In this document: piece by piece, positions 35,525-45,868 of the stretch
Layout of the letters: the number at the start of each line of letters is the position of its first letter
How positions within the stretch are numbered: the first letter of the stretch is position 1
Assembly: GCA_021372295.1 (NCBI GenBank)
Contig: JAJFUS010000023.1
Span: 26,147-90,146, forward strand
Direction: 5' to 3'
From: a bacterium
GTDB taxonomy: Bacteria > Armatimonadota > UBA5829
Length of the DNA stretch: 64,000 nt
The notes under the pieces: model-generated
Seen by the model: only the letters and a program-made list of their open reading frames with translations
The model's database searches: none
Told to the model about the DNA's origin: nothing
Program-made: the position numbers and the translations under genes

Positions 35525-35561
35525 AAACATACTCTGTCTATACTCTAGACAGAGTATGTTT
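35525..35561. repeat. Perfect inverted repeat between the lyxose-isomerase-like gene and amt1
   Basis: Fifteen-base perfect arms (35525-35539 and 35547-35561) and a 7-base loop. No T-run of terminator length follows on either strand. It may be a weak terminator, an operator or a leader hairpin for amt1. Confidence 0.8.
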
Positions 35562-35634
35562 GCAATATCACGTTGCGCCCTAACCTCAACCTCTCACCTG
35601 GGAAAGAGGGCAATGTGGTAAAAAGGAGGATAGA

Positions 35635-36942
35635 GTGAAAAGGTTGCTGGACATCAGGTTTATCGGGGCAGTTATTTTGTGCATGCTGCTGAGCGCAGGA
35701 GCGGCAATGGCGGACTCAGCAGCGAAAATCGACAGCGGCGACACGGCATGGGTGCTGGCGTCGAGCGCGCTGGTCATGTTTATGACACCGGGCTTGGGAT
35801 TGTTTTACGCCGGTATGGTTCGACGCAAAAACGCTTTGGCGACAATTCTGCAGAGCTTTGTCATGTGCGGGCTTGCAGCGGTGATCTGGGTGCTGTGGGG
35901 TTATTCCCTGGCTTTTGGGTCGGACCACTGGGGGCTGATCGGATCGCTGGAATATGTCGGGCTGAAGGGCGTCGGCATGACTCCACTGCCCGGCCAAACC
36001 ATCCCGCATCAGGCGTTTATGATCTTCCAGGCAATGTTCGCGATAATCACCCCGGCACTTATTACGGGCGCGTTCGCCGAGCGCATTCGATTCAAGGCAT
36101 TTTTCATATTTATGATTGTCTGGCTGACCATTGTCTATTGCCCGGTGGCGCACTGGGTATGGGGATCGGGCGGCTGGCTATTTAAACTCGGCGCGTTGGA
36201 CTTCGCGGGCGGAACAGTGGTGCATATCTGTTCAGGAATTGCCGCGCTGTGTTGTGCAATTGTGATCGGACGCAGAAAAGGCTACGGACGCGAAGAGTTC
36301 AAACCCCACAACCTCACTATGACCCTCATCGGCACAGCGCTGCTGTGGTTCGGCTGGTTCGGCTTCAACGCCGGCAGCGCTCTGGCTGCTAATGGTCTCG
36401 CGGCGAATGCGTTTGTCGTCACGAACACCGCCGCCGCTGCTGCCGCCGTTTCATGGATCGTTATCGAATGGATTCACAGAGGTCAGCCGACAGCACTGGG
36501 CTTCGCCAGTGGAGCTGTGGCGGGGCTGGTCGCGATTACTCCCGCGTCGGGGTTTGTGGGGCCGATGGCGGCAATTGTGCTGGGCATGGTGGTCAGCCTG
36601 GTCTGTTACGGCGCGATTATGCTCAAAGGCAAGCTCGGTTATGACGACTCACTGGACGTGTTCGGTGTACATGGGGTCGGAGGAACCTGGGGCGCGATTG
36701 CCACAGGGTTATTCGCCAGTGTCGCTGTCAACTCGGCGGGCGCTAACGGCCTGTTTCATGGCAGCGCGGCTCTGCTCGGAAAGCAGCTTATTGCGATTGC
36801 GAGCGTAATGGCTTACTCGTTCGTGCTCACGTTTATCATCCTGAAAGTTATTAACATCTTTACTCCAATTAGGGTAAGCAATGCGGACGAAGAAACCGGT
36901 CTAGACCTCAGTCAGCACGGTGAGGTGGGCTACAACCTCTAA
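35635..36942 (+). CDS. amtB: Ammonium transporter, AmtB family, with signal peptide
   Basis: Trimeric inner-membrane channel for ammonium, 435 residues. GTG 35635 is the start: AAGGAGG lies five bases upstream. An N-terminal cleavable signal sequence (about 1-27, ending AAMADSA) is followed by the Amt domain with DTAWVLASSALV, the family signature region ending in FAERIRFK, and FGWFGFNAGSAL; the pore His pair lies in DVFGVHGVGG and SLDVFGVHG-like segments. C-terminal [15 protein letters not shown] binds PII in the family. It begins the amt-amt-glnK-glnD nitrogen block. Confidence 0.95.
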   Translation: MKRLLDIRFIGAVILCMLLSAGAAMADSAAKIDSGDTAWVLASSALVMFMTPGLGLFYAGMVRRKNALATILQSFVMCGLAAVIWVLWGYSLAFGSDHWGLIGSLEYVGLKGVGMTPLPGQTIPHQAFMIFQAMFAIITPALITGAFAERIRFKAFFIFMIVWLTIVYCPVAHWVWGSGGWLFKLGALDFAGGTVVHICSGIAALCCAIVIGRRKGYGREEFKPHNLTMTLIGTALLWFGWFGFNAGSALAANGLAANAFVVTNTAAAAAAVSWIVIEWIHRGQPTALGFASGAVAGLVAITPASGFVGPMAAIVLGMVVSLVCYGAIMLKGKLGYDDSLDVFGVHGVGGTWGAIATGLFASVAVNSAGANGLFHGSAALLGKQLIAIASVMAYSFVLTFIILKVINIFTPIRVSNADEETGLDLSQHGEVGYNL

Positions 36943-36961
36943 TATAATTGTGTTAACAAGG

Positions 36962-36977
36962 CGGCAATCAGCCTGCA
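36962..36977 (+). promoter_or_regulatory. Sigma-54-like -24/-12 element before amt2
   Basis: CGGCAATCAGCCTGCA keeps the GG and GC dinucleotides ten bases apart and matches about nine of twelve informative positions of the sigma-54 consensus. Start would be near 36989. The equivalent site upstream of amt1 keeps GG but has GT, so it is weaker. Confidence 0.4.
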
Positions 36978-37071
36978 ATAGTTCGGAAACACCAGCGAAA
37001 CATTTACTCTCTAAACTCGAGTGTGAGAAACGATTCGGAAACATTGTTGCAACATCGAGGAGGAGAGAGTA

Positions 37072-38657
<1,586 letters not shown>

Positions 38658-38723
38658 ATGGAATCAAGTGACAGATGACGGGCGTTGGTTGCAATGACGC
38701 CCATCATCTAGAAGAGAGGCGTT

Positions 38724-41279
38724 ATGGTTGGGTCGGTCTGGAATTTTGATATTCTGATGGATGCAAAGAGCTTGTCGGGCGCTCTGCTGAATGCGCGCGA
38801 CTCGGTCGCGAATCAGGCGGACTCACTTGGCGGCATCGAGATGATGCGCGCCTACAGTGACCTCACCGACGCGCTCATCCGGCGTATTTTCCAGATCGCG
38901 GCAAAACAAGCCGAGAATGACGACCCTTGCGCCACAAGAAAAGCTCTGCGCGAAATTGCGATAGCGGCAGTCGGCGGATATGGGCGACAGGAGATGTCGC
39001 CGTTCTCGGATGTTGACGTCACATTTATCGCGGGCACGGGCGATGATGACGAGATTGACCTCGTGGTCAAGCGCGCCTTTCGAATACTGATGGATGTGCT
39101 GGAACAGGCGCATCTTAAAGTGGGTTACTCGTATCGGCGGGTGGATGAAGTTGAAAACCTGCCGCTGGAAACCGAAACCGCATTGCTGGACGCCAGGTGG
39201 ATTTCCGGCAATCCGGCGTTGTTTAACGCCTTTGAGTCGGCATTAAGGCAGGCAATTACTCCGGCGGCATTCGTGATCGGCCACATAAACGGCCGAAACA
39301 GTCTCGGGGCTTCGCTCAATACGCCGTATCTGGTCGAGCCGAACATTAAAGAATGTCGAGGCGGGCTGCGTGACCTGCACGCAGCGAGGTGGATCGCGCA
39401 GATCGCGTTCGATCTCGCCGGCAGTGACATTTGGAACGGACTGCGCTCCAGAGGGATCGTGTCTGACGCCGACATTGAAAACGTGACGGCCGCAGCCGAA
39501 TTCCTCGCGCGCACTCGCAATACTCTGCACTTGCTGTCGGGCCGAGGGCTGGATATGTTAAGCGCAGGCAGGCACATGGAAGTCGCGGCTCGCATGGGTT
39601 ACCCTGATTCCACCCCGGACACATTCCTGTCTATGTTCTACCAGCACATGCACAAGATCCGGCAAGTATACAACAAGGTGGCCGAGGCTTGCCTTGAACA
39701 GAAGCTCGAGATCGAGCCGGGTGTGTTCGCTCAGTCGGGCATGCTTCGGATTTTCGACAGAGGTCTTCCAGCACGCGATCCGTCGGCTATGTTCAGAGTG
39801 TTTCAACACTCGCGCTCATACAACCTGCGCATTCATCGCGAGACATGCGACCTCATCGCAAGCACCCAGAATGTGTCACCAACACATGCCGGGTTTCTTA
39901 GAAGCTTCATGGATATCATATCGGAGCCGGGCGCAGGCGCGGTACTTCGGTCGATGGCAGAACTCGGCGTGTTGAGAATCGTTCTTCCCGCGTTTAAGGG
40001 GCTAATGAGCCTTGTGCCAGGCGACGCGGCGCATAAGTTTACAATCGGCGAACATAGCCTGCGCACGGTTGAACAGCTCGATTCGCTGTTTGCAGGTGAC
40101 GACGAGCAGTTTTCGGACGTATTCTCACGCATACAGAAACTGGAGGTGCTGTATCTTGCCGCGCTGCTTCACGATGTTGGAAAAATGGGCTCAAAAAAGG
40201 ATCATGCACGCACGGGCGCGTCGATTGCGGGTAAAGCGGCAGCGGCTCTGGGGATGTCGGATGAGTCACGTTCGCGGGTCGAATTTCTTGTCAAACACCA
40301 TCTGCGGATGGGCGAGACGGCTCGTCTGCGCGATTTGCACCAGAAGCGCACTATCCGGGACTTCGTGTCCGTCGTGAAAGACGCTCAGCTTCTGGACATG
40401 CTGTTTCTGCTCACAGTGGCTGATAACCGGTCGGTCGGTACGCAAAACTGGAGCCGGGTGCAAATCAGATTCCTGACCGAGCTACACGAGCGAGCGATGG
40501 CCGCGTTGAGATCGCCAGAGAGTTCTGCGCCCGACCTGGACAGACATCGCAGAAGAGTGCGCAGAGAGCTTTGTCTTGCAAACCTGCCACCGGACGAGGT
40601 GGACGAGCACTGCGCATCGATGCCGGCCAGTTATCTGCTCAATACTCCGCCGGATGAATTGGCGGCACATATAGGATATGTCCGCAACGCCCGCAAAGGA
40701 ATGCCCGCAATCGAGATAAAAGACGACCGTATGGGACAGTTTACGCTGCTGACAGTCGTTGCGATGGACAGAAAAGGCCTATTAAGCGAGATCGCGGGAG
40801 CTCTCAACGCGATGAGCATAGATATACATGCCGCGCAGATATTTACACGCCATTCCATCGACGATATCGCGATCGACATACTCTTCATCGACTTCGAGGG
40901 CCGACAGCTCGCAGAGATGAAAAAGTGGCATCTCGAAGGTGAACTGACGAGCGTGCTGAGCGGTCAGACCGGCATAGACCAGCTTCTGCAACGATGTGGC
41001 AAAAAGAAATTCGAGAAGACCGAGGAGCTTCACCTGCGCGTGCTCGACAATCTATCCGACCACGAAACCGTGATTGAGGTCCGCGCAATAGACACTCATG
41101 GCATATTGCACTATCTTACGCGCAAAATCTCGGAGATGGGGTTCAATATACACAGCGCGCGAGTCGCGACGTGGGGCCATGAGGCAAGAGATGTGTTCTA
41201 CATCACGGACAGGCACGGATGTAAGCTATCCGAAGCCGATCTGGAGCAGTTGCAGAATTGGATAGGCAAGGATAGCTAA
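38724..41279 (+). CDS. glnD: PII uridylyltransferase/uridylyl-removing enzyme
   Basis: Bifunctional enzyme that uridylylates PII when glutamine is low and removes UMP when it is high. The 851-residue protein has the nucleotidyltransferase motif GGYGRQEMSPFSDVDVTFI (about 83-101), a helical central domain, the HD domain with ALLHDVGKMGSKKDHA near 480, and two C-terminal ACT domains (about 690-850). All catalytic parts are intact. GAGG precedes ATG 38724. Its stop overlaps the convergent phosphatase gene by four bases. Confidence 0.95.
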   Translation: MVGSVWNFDILMDAKSLSGALLNARDSVANQADSLGGIEMMRAYSDLTDALIRRIFQIAAKQAENDDPCATRKALREIAIAAVGGYGRQEMSPFSDVDVTFIAGTGDDDEIDLVVKRAFRILMDVLEQAHLKVGYSYRRVDEVENLPLETETALLDARWISGNPALFNAFESALRQAITPAAFVIGHINGRNSLGASLNTPYLVEPNIKECRGGLRDLHAARWIAQIAFDLAGSDIWNGLRSRGIVSDADIENVTAAAEFLARTRNTLHLLSGRGLDMLSAGRHMEVAARMGYPDSTPDTFLSMFYQHMHKIRQVYNKVAEACLEQKLEIEPGVFAQSGMLRIFDRGLPARDPSAMFRVFQHSRSYNLRIHRETCDLIASTQNVSPTHAGFLRSFMDIISEPGAGAVLRSMAELGVLRIVLPAFKGLMSLVPGDAAHKFTIGEHSLRTVEQLDSLFAGDDEQFSDVFSRIQKLEVLYLAALLHDVGKMGSKKDHARTGASIAGKAAAALGMSDESRSRVEFLVKHHLRMGETARLRDLHQKRTIRDFVSVVKDAQLLDMLFLLTVADNRSVGTQNWSRVQIRFLTELHERAMAALRSPESSAPDLDRHRRRVRRELCLANLPPDEVDEHCASMPASYLLNTPPDELAAHIGYVRNARKGMPAIEIKDDRMGQFTLLTVVAMDRKGLLSEIAGALNAMSIDIHAAQIFTRHSIDDIAIDILFIDFEGRQLAEMKKWHLEGELTSVLSGQTGIDQLLQRCGKKKFEKTEELHLRVLDNLSDHETVIEVRAIDTHGILHYLTRKISEMGFNIHSARVATWGHEARDVFYITDRHGCKLSEADLEQLQNWIGKDS

Positions 41280-43552
41280 GCTATCTTCACCACGACCATA
41301 GCCACATCGTCGGTTATGCGGCCGTGACCGAACTCCAGCAGCGCGTCATGCATGCGCTCGGCGATGCTCTGAGCATCCAGATGCGCGAATTCGGACAACA
41401 AGTCCATCACGCGCTGTGTCCCGAAACGCTGATCCTCCACACCCGCTTCCGTGAGGCCGTCGGTATATACCATCAGCACGTCACCCGACTGCAAACCGGC
41501 TTCCTGCACTTCGTATGCAGTGCCCCGCTTGATCCCGAGAAGAATGCCTTCAGACATCAGCAATGAACATTGTCGCTGTCGGGCTTTATACAGGATTCCA
41601 GGCTCGCACCCGGCGTTTGCATAACGCAGCCTATTTGCGTCAAGATCAATCACACCATAAAACAGACTGATGAACATGTCCGAGCGAGTATCCTCGCAGA
41701 CCAGATCGTTCGTTTTCATCAAAACGTCAGCCGGATCGCTGTACTCACGGGCATACGCGCGCAGCACGTGCTTGCCCATCGTGGTATACTCAGCGGCCTC
41801 GACATCACTGCCAGAAACATCCCCCAAACCTATGCCGAATTTGTTCTTGCCGACGCTGATGAAATTGTAATAGTCTCCGCCCACCTCATGCGCAGGTAAA
41901 AACTTGTGTCCAATGTCGAGACCGGCGATCTTTGGAGCTTGCTCAGGGACGAGCCTTTGCTGCAGCATTTCGGCGATCCTGTACTTTTGCCGATATATTC
42001 GCGCATGGCGGATCGATATGCCCGCCAACTCGCCAATTGGGCGAACAAGGTCGTGCTGGGATTTTAGAAACGCGCGCATCTCTCTCGCAAACCCTACCGC
42101 CACCCCGATCAGTTTACCATTGTGCTTCAACGGAATCGCAACAGCCGTTTTAAGCCCCTCGGCCTGCGAAAACTCCGTCTTGAGCGTTCGCGAATGGCTC
42201 ATGTCACGTACTATCAGCTTCGCGCCGTTTTTCTTGACTCGGTGCGCAAACGGAGCGGCAATGTCGTAATACACATACTTGCGTCTGGTCTTGAGACCCA
42301 TTCCGTGGCCGAACTTGAATTTGCCGCTGAGTTCGTCCAGAAGGAGCAGTGAACAGACATCAAGCTGAAACACCCGGCAAATCTCTTCCGAAACCCTGTG
42401 CAACACCTCATCGAGATTGAGCGTGGACGTCACGGTACGGGAAATTTGAAGAAGACTGTCGAGCTGCTTCGTGCGGCGGTTGACCCGCGCATACAGCCGA
42501 GCGTTTTCGATAGCCACAGCCATCTGGTTTGCGACCGTGCCCAGCAGCTCAAGGTCGCGCTCATCAAATATGCGATCTGGGTTGAGCGTGTTTACATTGA
42601 GCACGCCGATGATCGAGCCCTTGACCTTCAACGGAATTGACGCCGCAGACGCAATATTGTCGCGGAAGAAGGGCATCTGGAATCGCGGATCCTTTCGGGC
42701 GTTGGTCACAAGGACACTCTCGCCGTGCTCAGCCACCCATCCCGCGATGCTCTGACCAACAGCCTGTTTCGTCCTTTTGACCCATTTGTGGGCTATTCCG
42801 CGCGACGCGACTATTTCCAACTTACGATTGTCTTCGCTCACAAGCATCAGCGAACCGGCATCTGCTCCCACCGCCGCCATGCTCTGCTCCAGAGCGATGT
42901 CCAAGAGCTTTTCGAGGTCAAGAGTGGAGCTGACGGCGTCGCTGACTTGGTTTACCAGCGAAAGCTCTTGAATCTTGCGGTTCGCCATGCTGATGAGATG
43001 GTCGGACTCCACTATAGACATATTGCTCGAGGGCTTGCTTTTCTTTCTCCACGCGACTAGCGCCGCCTGGCTGGCCACAACATGGGCAAGCTCGACATCA
43101 CCCGGCATGAACGTCCGAGACTCTTCCGATATTGCCACAAAAGCGCCCAGATTCGCCTCACCCACCCTCATGGGCACACTCATTACGGCTGAGATACCCA
43201 ATTTCTTGAGCTTCACCATCACGTCGCTGTTTTTGCTGAACGAATTTGGATGGAGAACCGGCGCGGACGACTTCAGGGATTCCCGGGCGACCTCCAGCGC
43301 AGTGGAGAGCATACCAGGATTGTGGCTCAGGCCGGTACTTCCCCCAACTGTCAGTTCGCCGTCATTACCACGTATGAAAACTGCCGTCTTGGAAACGCGC
43401 AGAAGGGTCGCGCCTGCTTCGGCTGCTGCGGGAAAAGCAGTATTTTCGTCCGCAGCATCCATAGTCTTGGACAAATTCGAGAGAGCAACTACAATGCCAT
43501 AACGTTCTTCCGGCGAATTGCCTTCACCAGCCTTAGTGATGCCTTTGAGCAT
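41276..43552 (-). CDS. Three-GAF PP2C/SpoIIE-type protein phosphatase
   Basis: About 758 residues from ATG 43552 with GGGAG seven bases upstream; the frame opens 87 bases earlier without a site. Three GAF domains follow one another (about 20-165, 175-330, 365-520), then a SpoIIE/RsbU-like PP2C domain (about 560-758) with HEVGGDYYN, GLGDVSGSD and YTDGLTEAG metal motifs. No membrane helices. Such proteins usually dephosphorylate anti-anti-sigma factors in partner-switching cascades in response to small ligands or redox; no anti-sigma gene is nearby. Expressed from a strong promoter at 43611-43639. Confidence 0.9.
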   Translation of the reverse strand: MLKGITKAGEGNSPEERYGIVVALSNLSKTMDAADENTAFPAAAEAGATLLRVSKTAVFIRGNDGELTVGGSTGLSHNPGMLSTALEVARESLKSSAPVLHPNSFSKNSDVMVKLKKLGISAVMSVPMRVGEANLGAFVAISEESRTFMPGDVELAHVVASQAALVAWRKKSKPSSNMSIVESDHLISMANRKIQELSLVNQVSDAVSSTLDLEKLLDIALEQSMAAVGADAGSLMLVSEDNRKLEIVASRGIAHKWVKRTKQAVGQSIAGWVAEHGESVLVTNARKDPRFQMPFFRDNIASAASIPLKVKGSIIGVLNVNTLNPDRIFDERDLELLGTVANQMAVAIENARLYARVNRRTKQLDSLLQISRTVTSTLNLDEVLHRVSEEICRVFQLDVCSLLLLDELSGKFKFGHGMGLKTRRKYVYYDIAAPFAHRVKKNGAKLIVRDMSHSRTLKTEFSQAEGLKTAVAIPLKHNGKLIGVAVGFAREMRAFLKSQHDLVRPIGELAGISIRHARIYRQKYRIAEMLQQRLVPEQAPKIAGLDIGHKFLPAHEVGGDYYNFISVGKNKFGIGLGDVSGSDVEAAEYTTMGKHVLRAYAREYSDPADVLMKTNDLVCEDTRSDMFISLFYGVIDLDANRLRYANAGCEPGILYKARQRQCSLLMSEGILLGIKRGTAYEVQEAGLQSGDVLMVYTDGLTEAGVEDQRFGTQRVMDLLSEFAHLDAQSIAERMHDALLEFGHGRITDDVAMVVVKIA

Positions 43553-43610
43553 ATTACGTCTCCCATAGGACGGGACAGAGTGGACACACAATCTTGCGCG
43601 TAACGACCTG

Positions 43611-43639
43611 AGTATAACATCAGTCAACCATAGTGTCAA
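43611..43639 (-). promoter_or_regulatory. Strong sigma-70 promoter of the GAF-PP2C phosphatase
   Basis: Minus strand TTGACA (43639-43634), 17-base spacer, TATACT (43616-43611): full -35 and five of six -10 bases. Start near 43604, 50 bases before the ATG. Confidence 0.8.
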
Positions 43640-43693
43640 CAGTTTATGCAGGCGTGACAGCGGGCAGAATTGTGCACAAATATATTGTTCCGT

Positions 43694-43722
43694 TTGCGCA
43701 ACCGCCCCAATACAGGTATAAA
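43694..43722 (+). promoter_or_regulatory. Candidate promoter of the MFS transporter gene
   Basis: TTGCGC (43694-43699), 17-base spacer, TATAAA (43717-43722). It is back to back with the phosphatase promoter. Confidence 0.5.
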
Positions 43723-43768
43723 TACACGTTAATGCTTGAATCGAGAGGCAAAACCGAGTAGTCTTTAG

Positions 43769-45070
43769 ATGGTCAAACAGTTTACGGAGGACACTGATAC
43801 GGACGGCTCTGAACCCAGTATAATGCGAAATCGCAGGATTTTCGGCGTAAACAGGACGGTTTTTGTACTTGGAATCGTGAGCTTTTTGACGGATGTCTCC
43901 AGCGAAATGCTCATACCTATTGTGCCGCAGTTCCTGAAGTTCATCATCGGGACATCTACGCTCAGCATCGGACTGATCGAGGGAATCGCCGAAAGCACGG
44001 CGTCGGTGCTGCGCGTGTGGGCAGGCTACCTGGCAGACAAATTCGGCAGACCCAAGCTACTGACTGTGTTAGGCTACGGCCTTTCGGCATTGTCTAAGCC
44101 ATTGTATCTCTTCGCCGGCGCGTGGCCGGATGTGCTCGGAATCAGGTTCGCGGACAGATTCGGAAAAGGCATACGCAGCGCCCCAAGAGACGTGCTTATT
44201 GCCGATGCAGCGGATGAGTCCGAACGTGGACGGGCATTCGGGCTTCACAGAGCGATGGACACTGCGGGCGCAGCGCTGGGACCGCTGATTATTCTGGTAA
44301 TAGTGTGGCTGCTGGTCGGCAGAGCCGCTCCTGAAGCGCTGGGCACTCACAATAGAAGTATCTACCACGTCATATTCATTGCGGCGAGCGTTCCCGCGCT
44401 GCTCGGTTGGGTAGTGCTCGCGGTCTTTGTTCCCGAAAGAATGCATGGCATCGGCAATACCGATCTACCTCACATCAAACTCTCTGGACTGGACAAGCGG
44501 TTTAGACTTTTTCTGGCGACAGTCACGCTCTTTGCGATAGGCAACTCCAGCGACGCATTCCTGGTTCTTCGAGCACGAAGTGCACCCATTGGCATGGGGT
44601 TTCTCACGTTCCTATGGGTATATGTCGTATTCAATACGATCTCGGCAGTGGTCTCGCTGAAAAGCGGAATTGTATCGGACAGGATCGGGCGACGTCCACT
44701 GATAATCGCAGGATGGCTGGTATTTTCCGTCGTCTACTTCGCCATGGCCAGAATCACTACACCGCTGGGCGTGTGGATATGGTTCACAATCTATGGAGTC
44801 TACTACGGTCTGACAGAGGGCATTTTGAGAGCCTACGCGATTGATCTTGCTCCAGAGCGTCTTCGGGGGACCGCGGTTGGAGCGTATTACACATTCACGG
44901 GAGCCGCGCTTCTTCCGGCAAGTGTCATAGCAGGCTTCCTTTGGAACAAAATTGGCCCCAGTGCTCCATTTTACTATGGGGCTGCAACATCGCTCGCCGC
45001 GACAATTCTTTTCGCCATACTCGTAAAACAAAGACCCGAAAACGGTGTGTCCGCCATACATCCTGAATAA
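43769..45070 (+). CDS. Major facilitator superfamily transporter
   Basis: A 433-residue inner-membrane protein with about 12 predicted helices after a polar 30-residue N-terminus. The loop DKFGRPKLLTVLGYG and the repeat DRIGRRPLIIAGW in the second half are MFS loop 2-3 and 8-9 motifs. GKGIRSAPRDVLIADA in the first half is characteristic of a prokaryotic MFS subgroup of unknown substrate. An internal ATG at codon 25 is an alternative start. The substrate is unknown. Confidence 0.88.
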   Translation: MVKQFTEDTDTDGSEPSIMRNRRIFGVNRTVFVLGIVSFLTDVSSEMLIPIVPQFLKFIIGTSTLSIGLIEGIAESTASVLRVWAGYLADKFGRPKLLTVLGYGLSALSKPLYLFAGAWPDVLGIRFADRFGKGIRSAPRDVLIADAADESERGRAFGLHRAMDTAGAALGPLIILVIVWLLVGRAAPEALGTHNRSIYHVIFIAASVPALLGWVVLAVFVPERMHGIGNTDLPHIKLSGLDKRFRLFLATVTLFAIGNSSDAFLVLRARSAPIGMGFLTFLWVYVVFNTISAVVSLKSGIVSDRIGRRPLIIAGWLVFSVVYFAMARITTPLGVWIWFTIYGVYYGLTEGILRAYAIDLAPERLRGTAVGAYYTFTGAALLPASVIAGFLWNKIGPSAPFYYGAATSLAATILFAILVKQRPENGVSAIHPE

Positions 45071-45228
45071 TATTGTACAAGATTATCGCGCCTGGCTATA
45101 CAGACAACCCTCATGTTTGTGGCGCAGAGATGGATTTGCATTGCAAACAATGTGAAATATTTCAGAACCCCGCTGCTCTCAATTCCGCGTGTGTGGGTAA
45201 TCTATTGATAGAACATCACAAGGGCAGG

Positions 45229-45250
45229 CCCGCAGTCATCCTGCGGGAGG
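45229..45250 (+). promoter_or_regulatory. Hairpin that occludes the ribosome-binding site of the next gene
   Basis: CCCGCAG (45229-45235) pairs with CTGCGGG (45241-45247) around a 5-base loop; the right arm includes the first bases of the GGGAGG Shine-Dalgarno (45245-45250). Translation of the exported protein may therefore respond to RNA structure. Confidence 0.45.
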
Positions 45251-45258
45251 TGGATAAA

Positions 45259-45819
45259 ATGCCTGTAAGCAAAACGAGCCTAACGGCCTTTAGTATATTG
45301 GCAATTCTCGGGTTGGCGATTTCCGGCGCGGTTTGGGGTGCCCGCACGGACTTTGAACTTGAATCACTGCGCGGATTGAGCGGAGTGTATGTTGTCGTTC
45401 AAACGCTCAGTCCCGAAATAGTGACGGACGGATTGACCGTCGAAGCGCTGAAATCCACTATCAATAAACGACTTTCCGCGGCAGGCATAAAGCTGCTTGC
45501 CAAAGGCGATACACTTTCGTCCAGGGATGGGATTTTGCTGGTCGCGCTGAGTTCGGTAAAGAGCAAGACCGGCGTGCATGCGTGCAGCATCGACGTAGAA
45601 CTGATACAGGTCACCACTCTGGCACGAACCCCGGACAAACCCAGCCCTGCGACAACCTGGGCGAGTGGGATAGTGGCCGTGGTAAGCCCGGAGAATGTCA
45701 GTCATCTCAGCGACACCGTTTGCGAAGCGGTCGATGATTTCGTGAAGGATTACAATTCAGCCAATTCAACGTCGGGCGCGGGTCCGAAGATACCGATACC
45801 CGACGAGAAAAAGCTGTAA
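45259..45819 (+). CDS. Small exported protein of unknown function
   Basis: About 186 residues from ATG 45259, which has GGGAGG eight bases upstream. An open frame reaches 45073, but its first 62 codons have no protein-like character and contain no better start. A hydrophobic signal segment (about 8-28, LTAFSILAILGLAISGAVWG) is followed by a soluble domain with alternating beta strands and helices; I do not recognise the family. It comes after the MFS gene with a 188-base spacer and may share its transcript. Confidence 0.65.
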   Translation: MPVSKTSLTAFSILAILGLAISGAVWGARTDFELESLRGLSGVYVVVQTLSPEIVTDGLTVEALKSTINKRLSAAGIKLLAKGDTLSSRDGILLVALSSVKSKTGVHACSIDVELIQVTTLARTPDKPSPATTWASGIVAVVSPENVSHLSDTVCEAVDDFVKDYNSANSTSGAGPKIPIPDEKKL

Positions 45820-45827
45820 GGGATAAG

Positions 45828-45868
45828 AGTAAATCACGGAAGATGCCCGACATTTTCCGTGATTTACT
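45828..45868. terminator. Hairpin between convergent genes
   Basis: Fourteen-base-pair stem (45828-45841 with 45855-45868) and 13-base loop, nine bases after one stop and touching the flxA stop. Neither side has a strong T-run, so it may end both transcripts only weakly. Confidence 0.65.

Noticed and set aside
35476..35561. Glutamine riboswitch before amt1
   Set aside because: The conserved core of the glnA/glutamine RNA is not visible.
45073..45258. Start of the exported protein at 45073
   Set aside because: First 62 codons lack protein character; ATG 45259 has an ideal site and a signal peptide follows.
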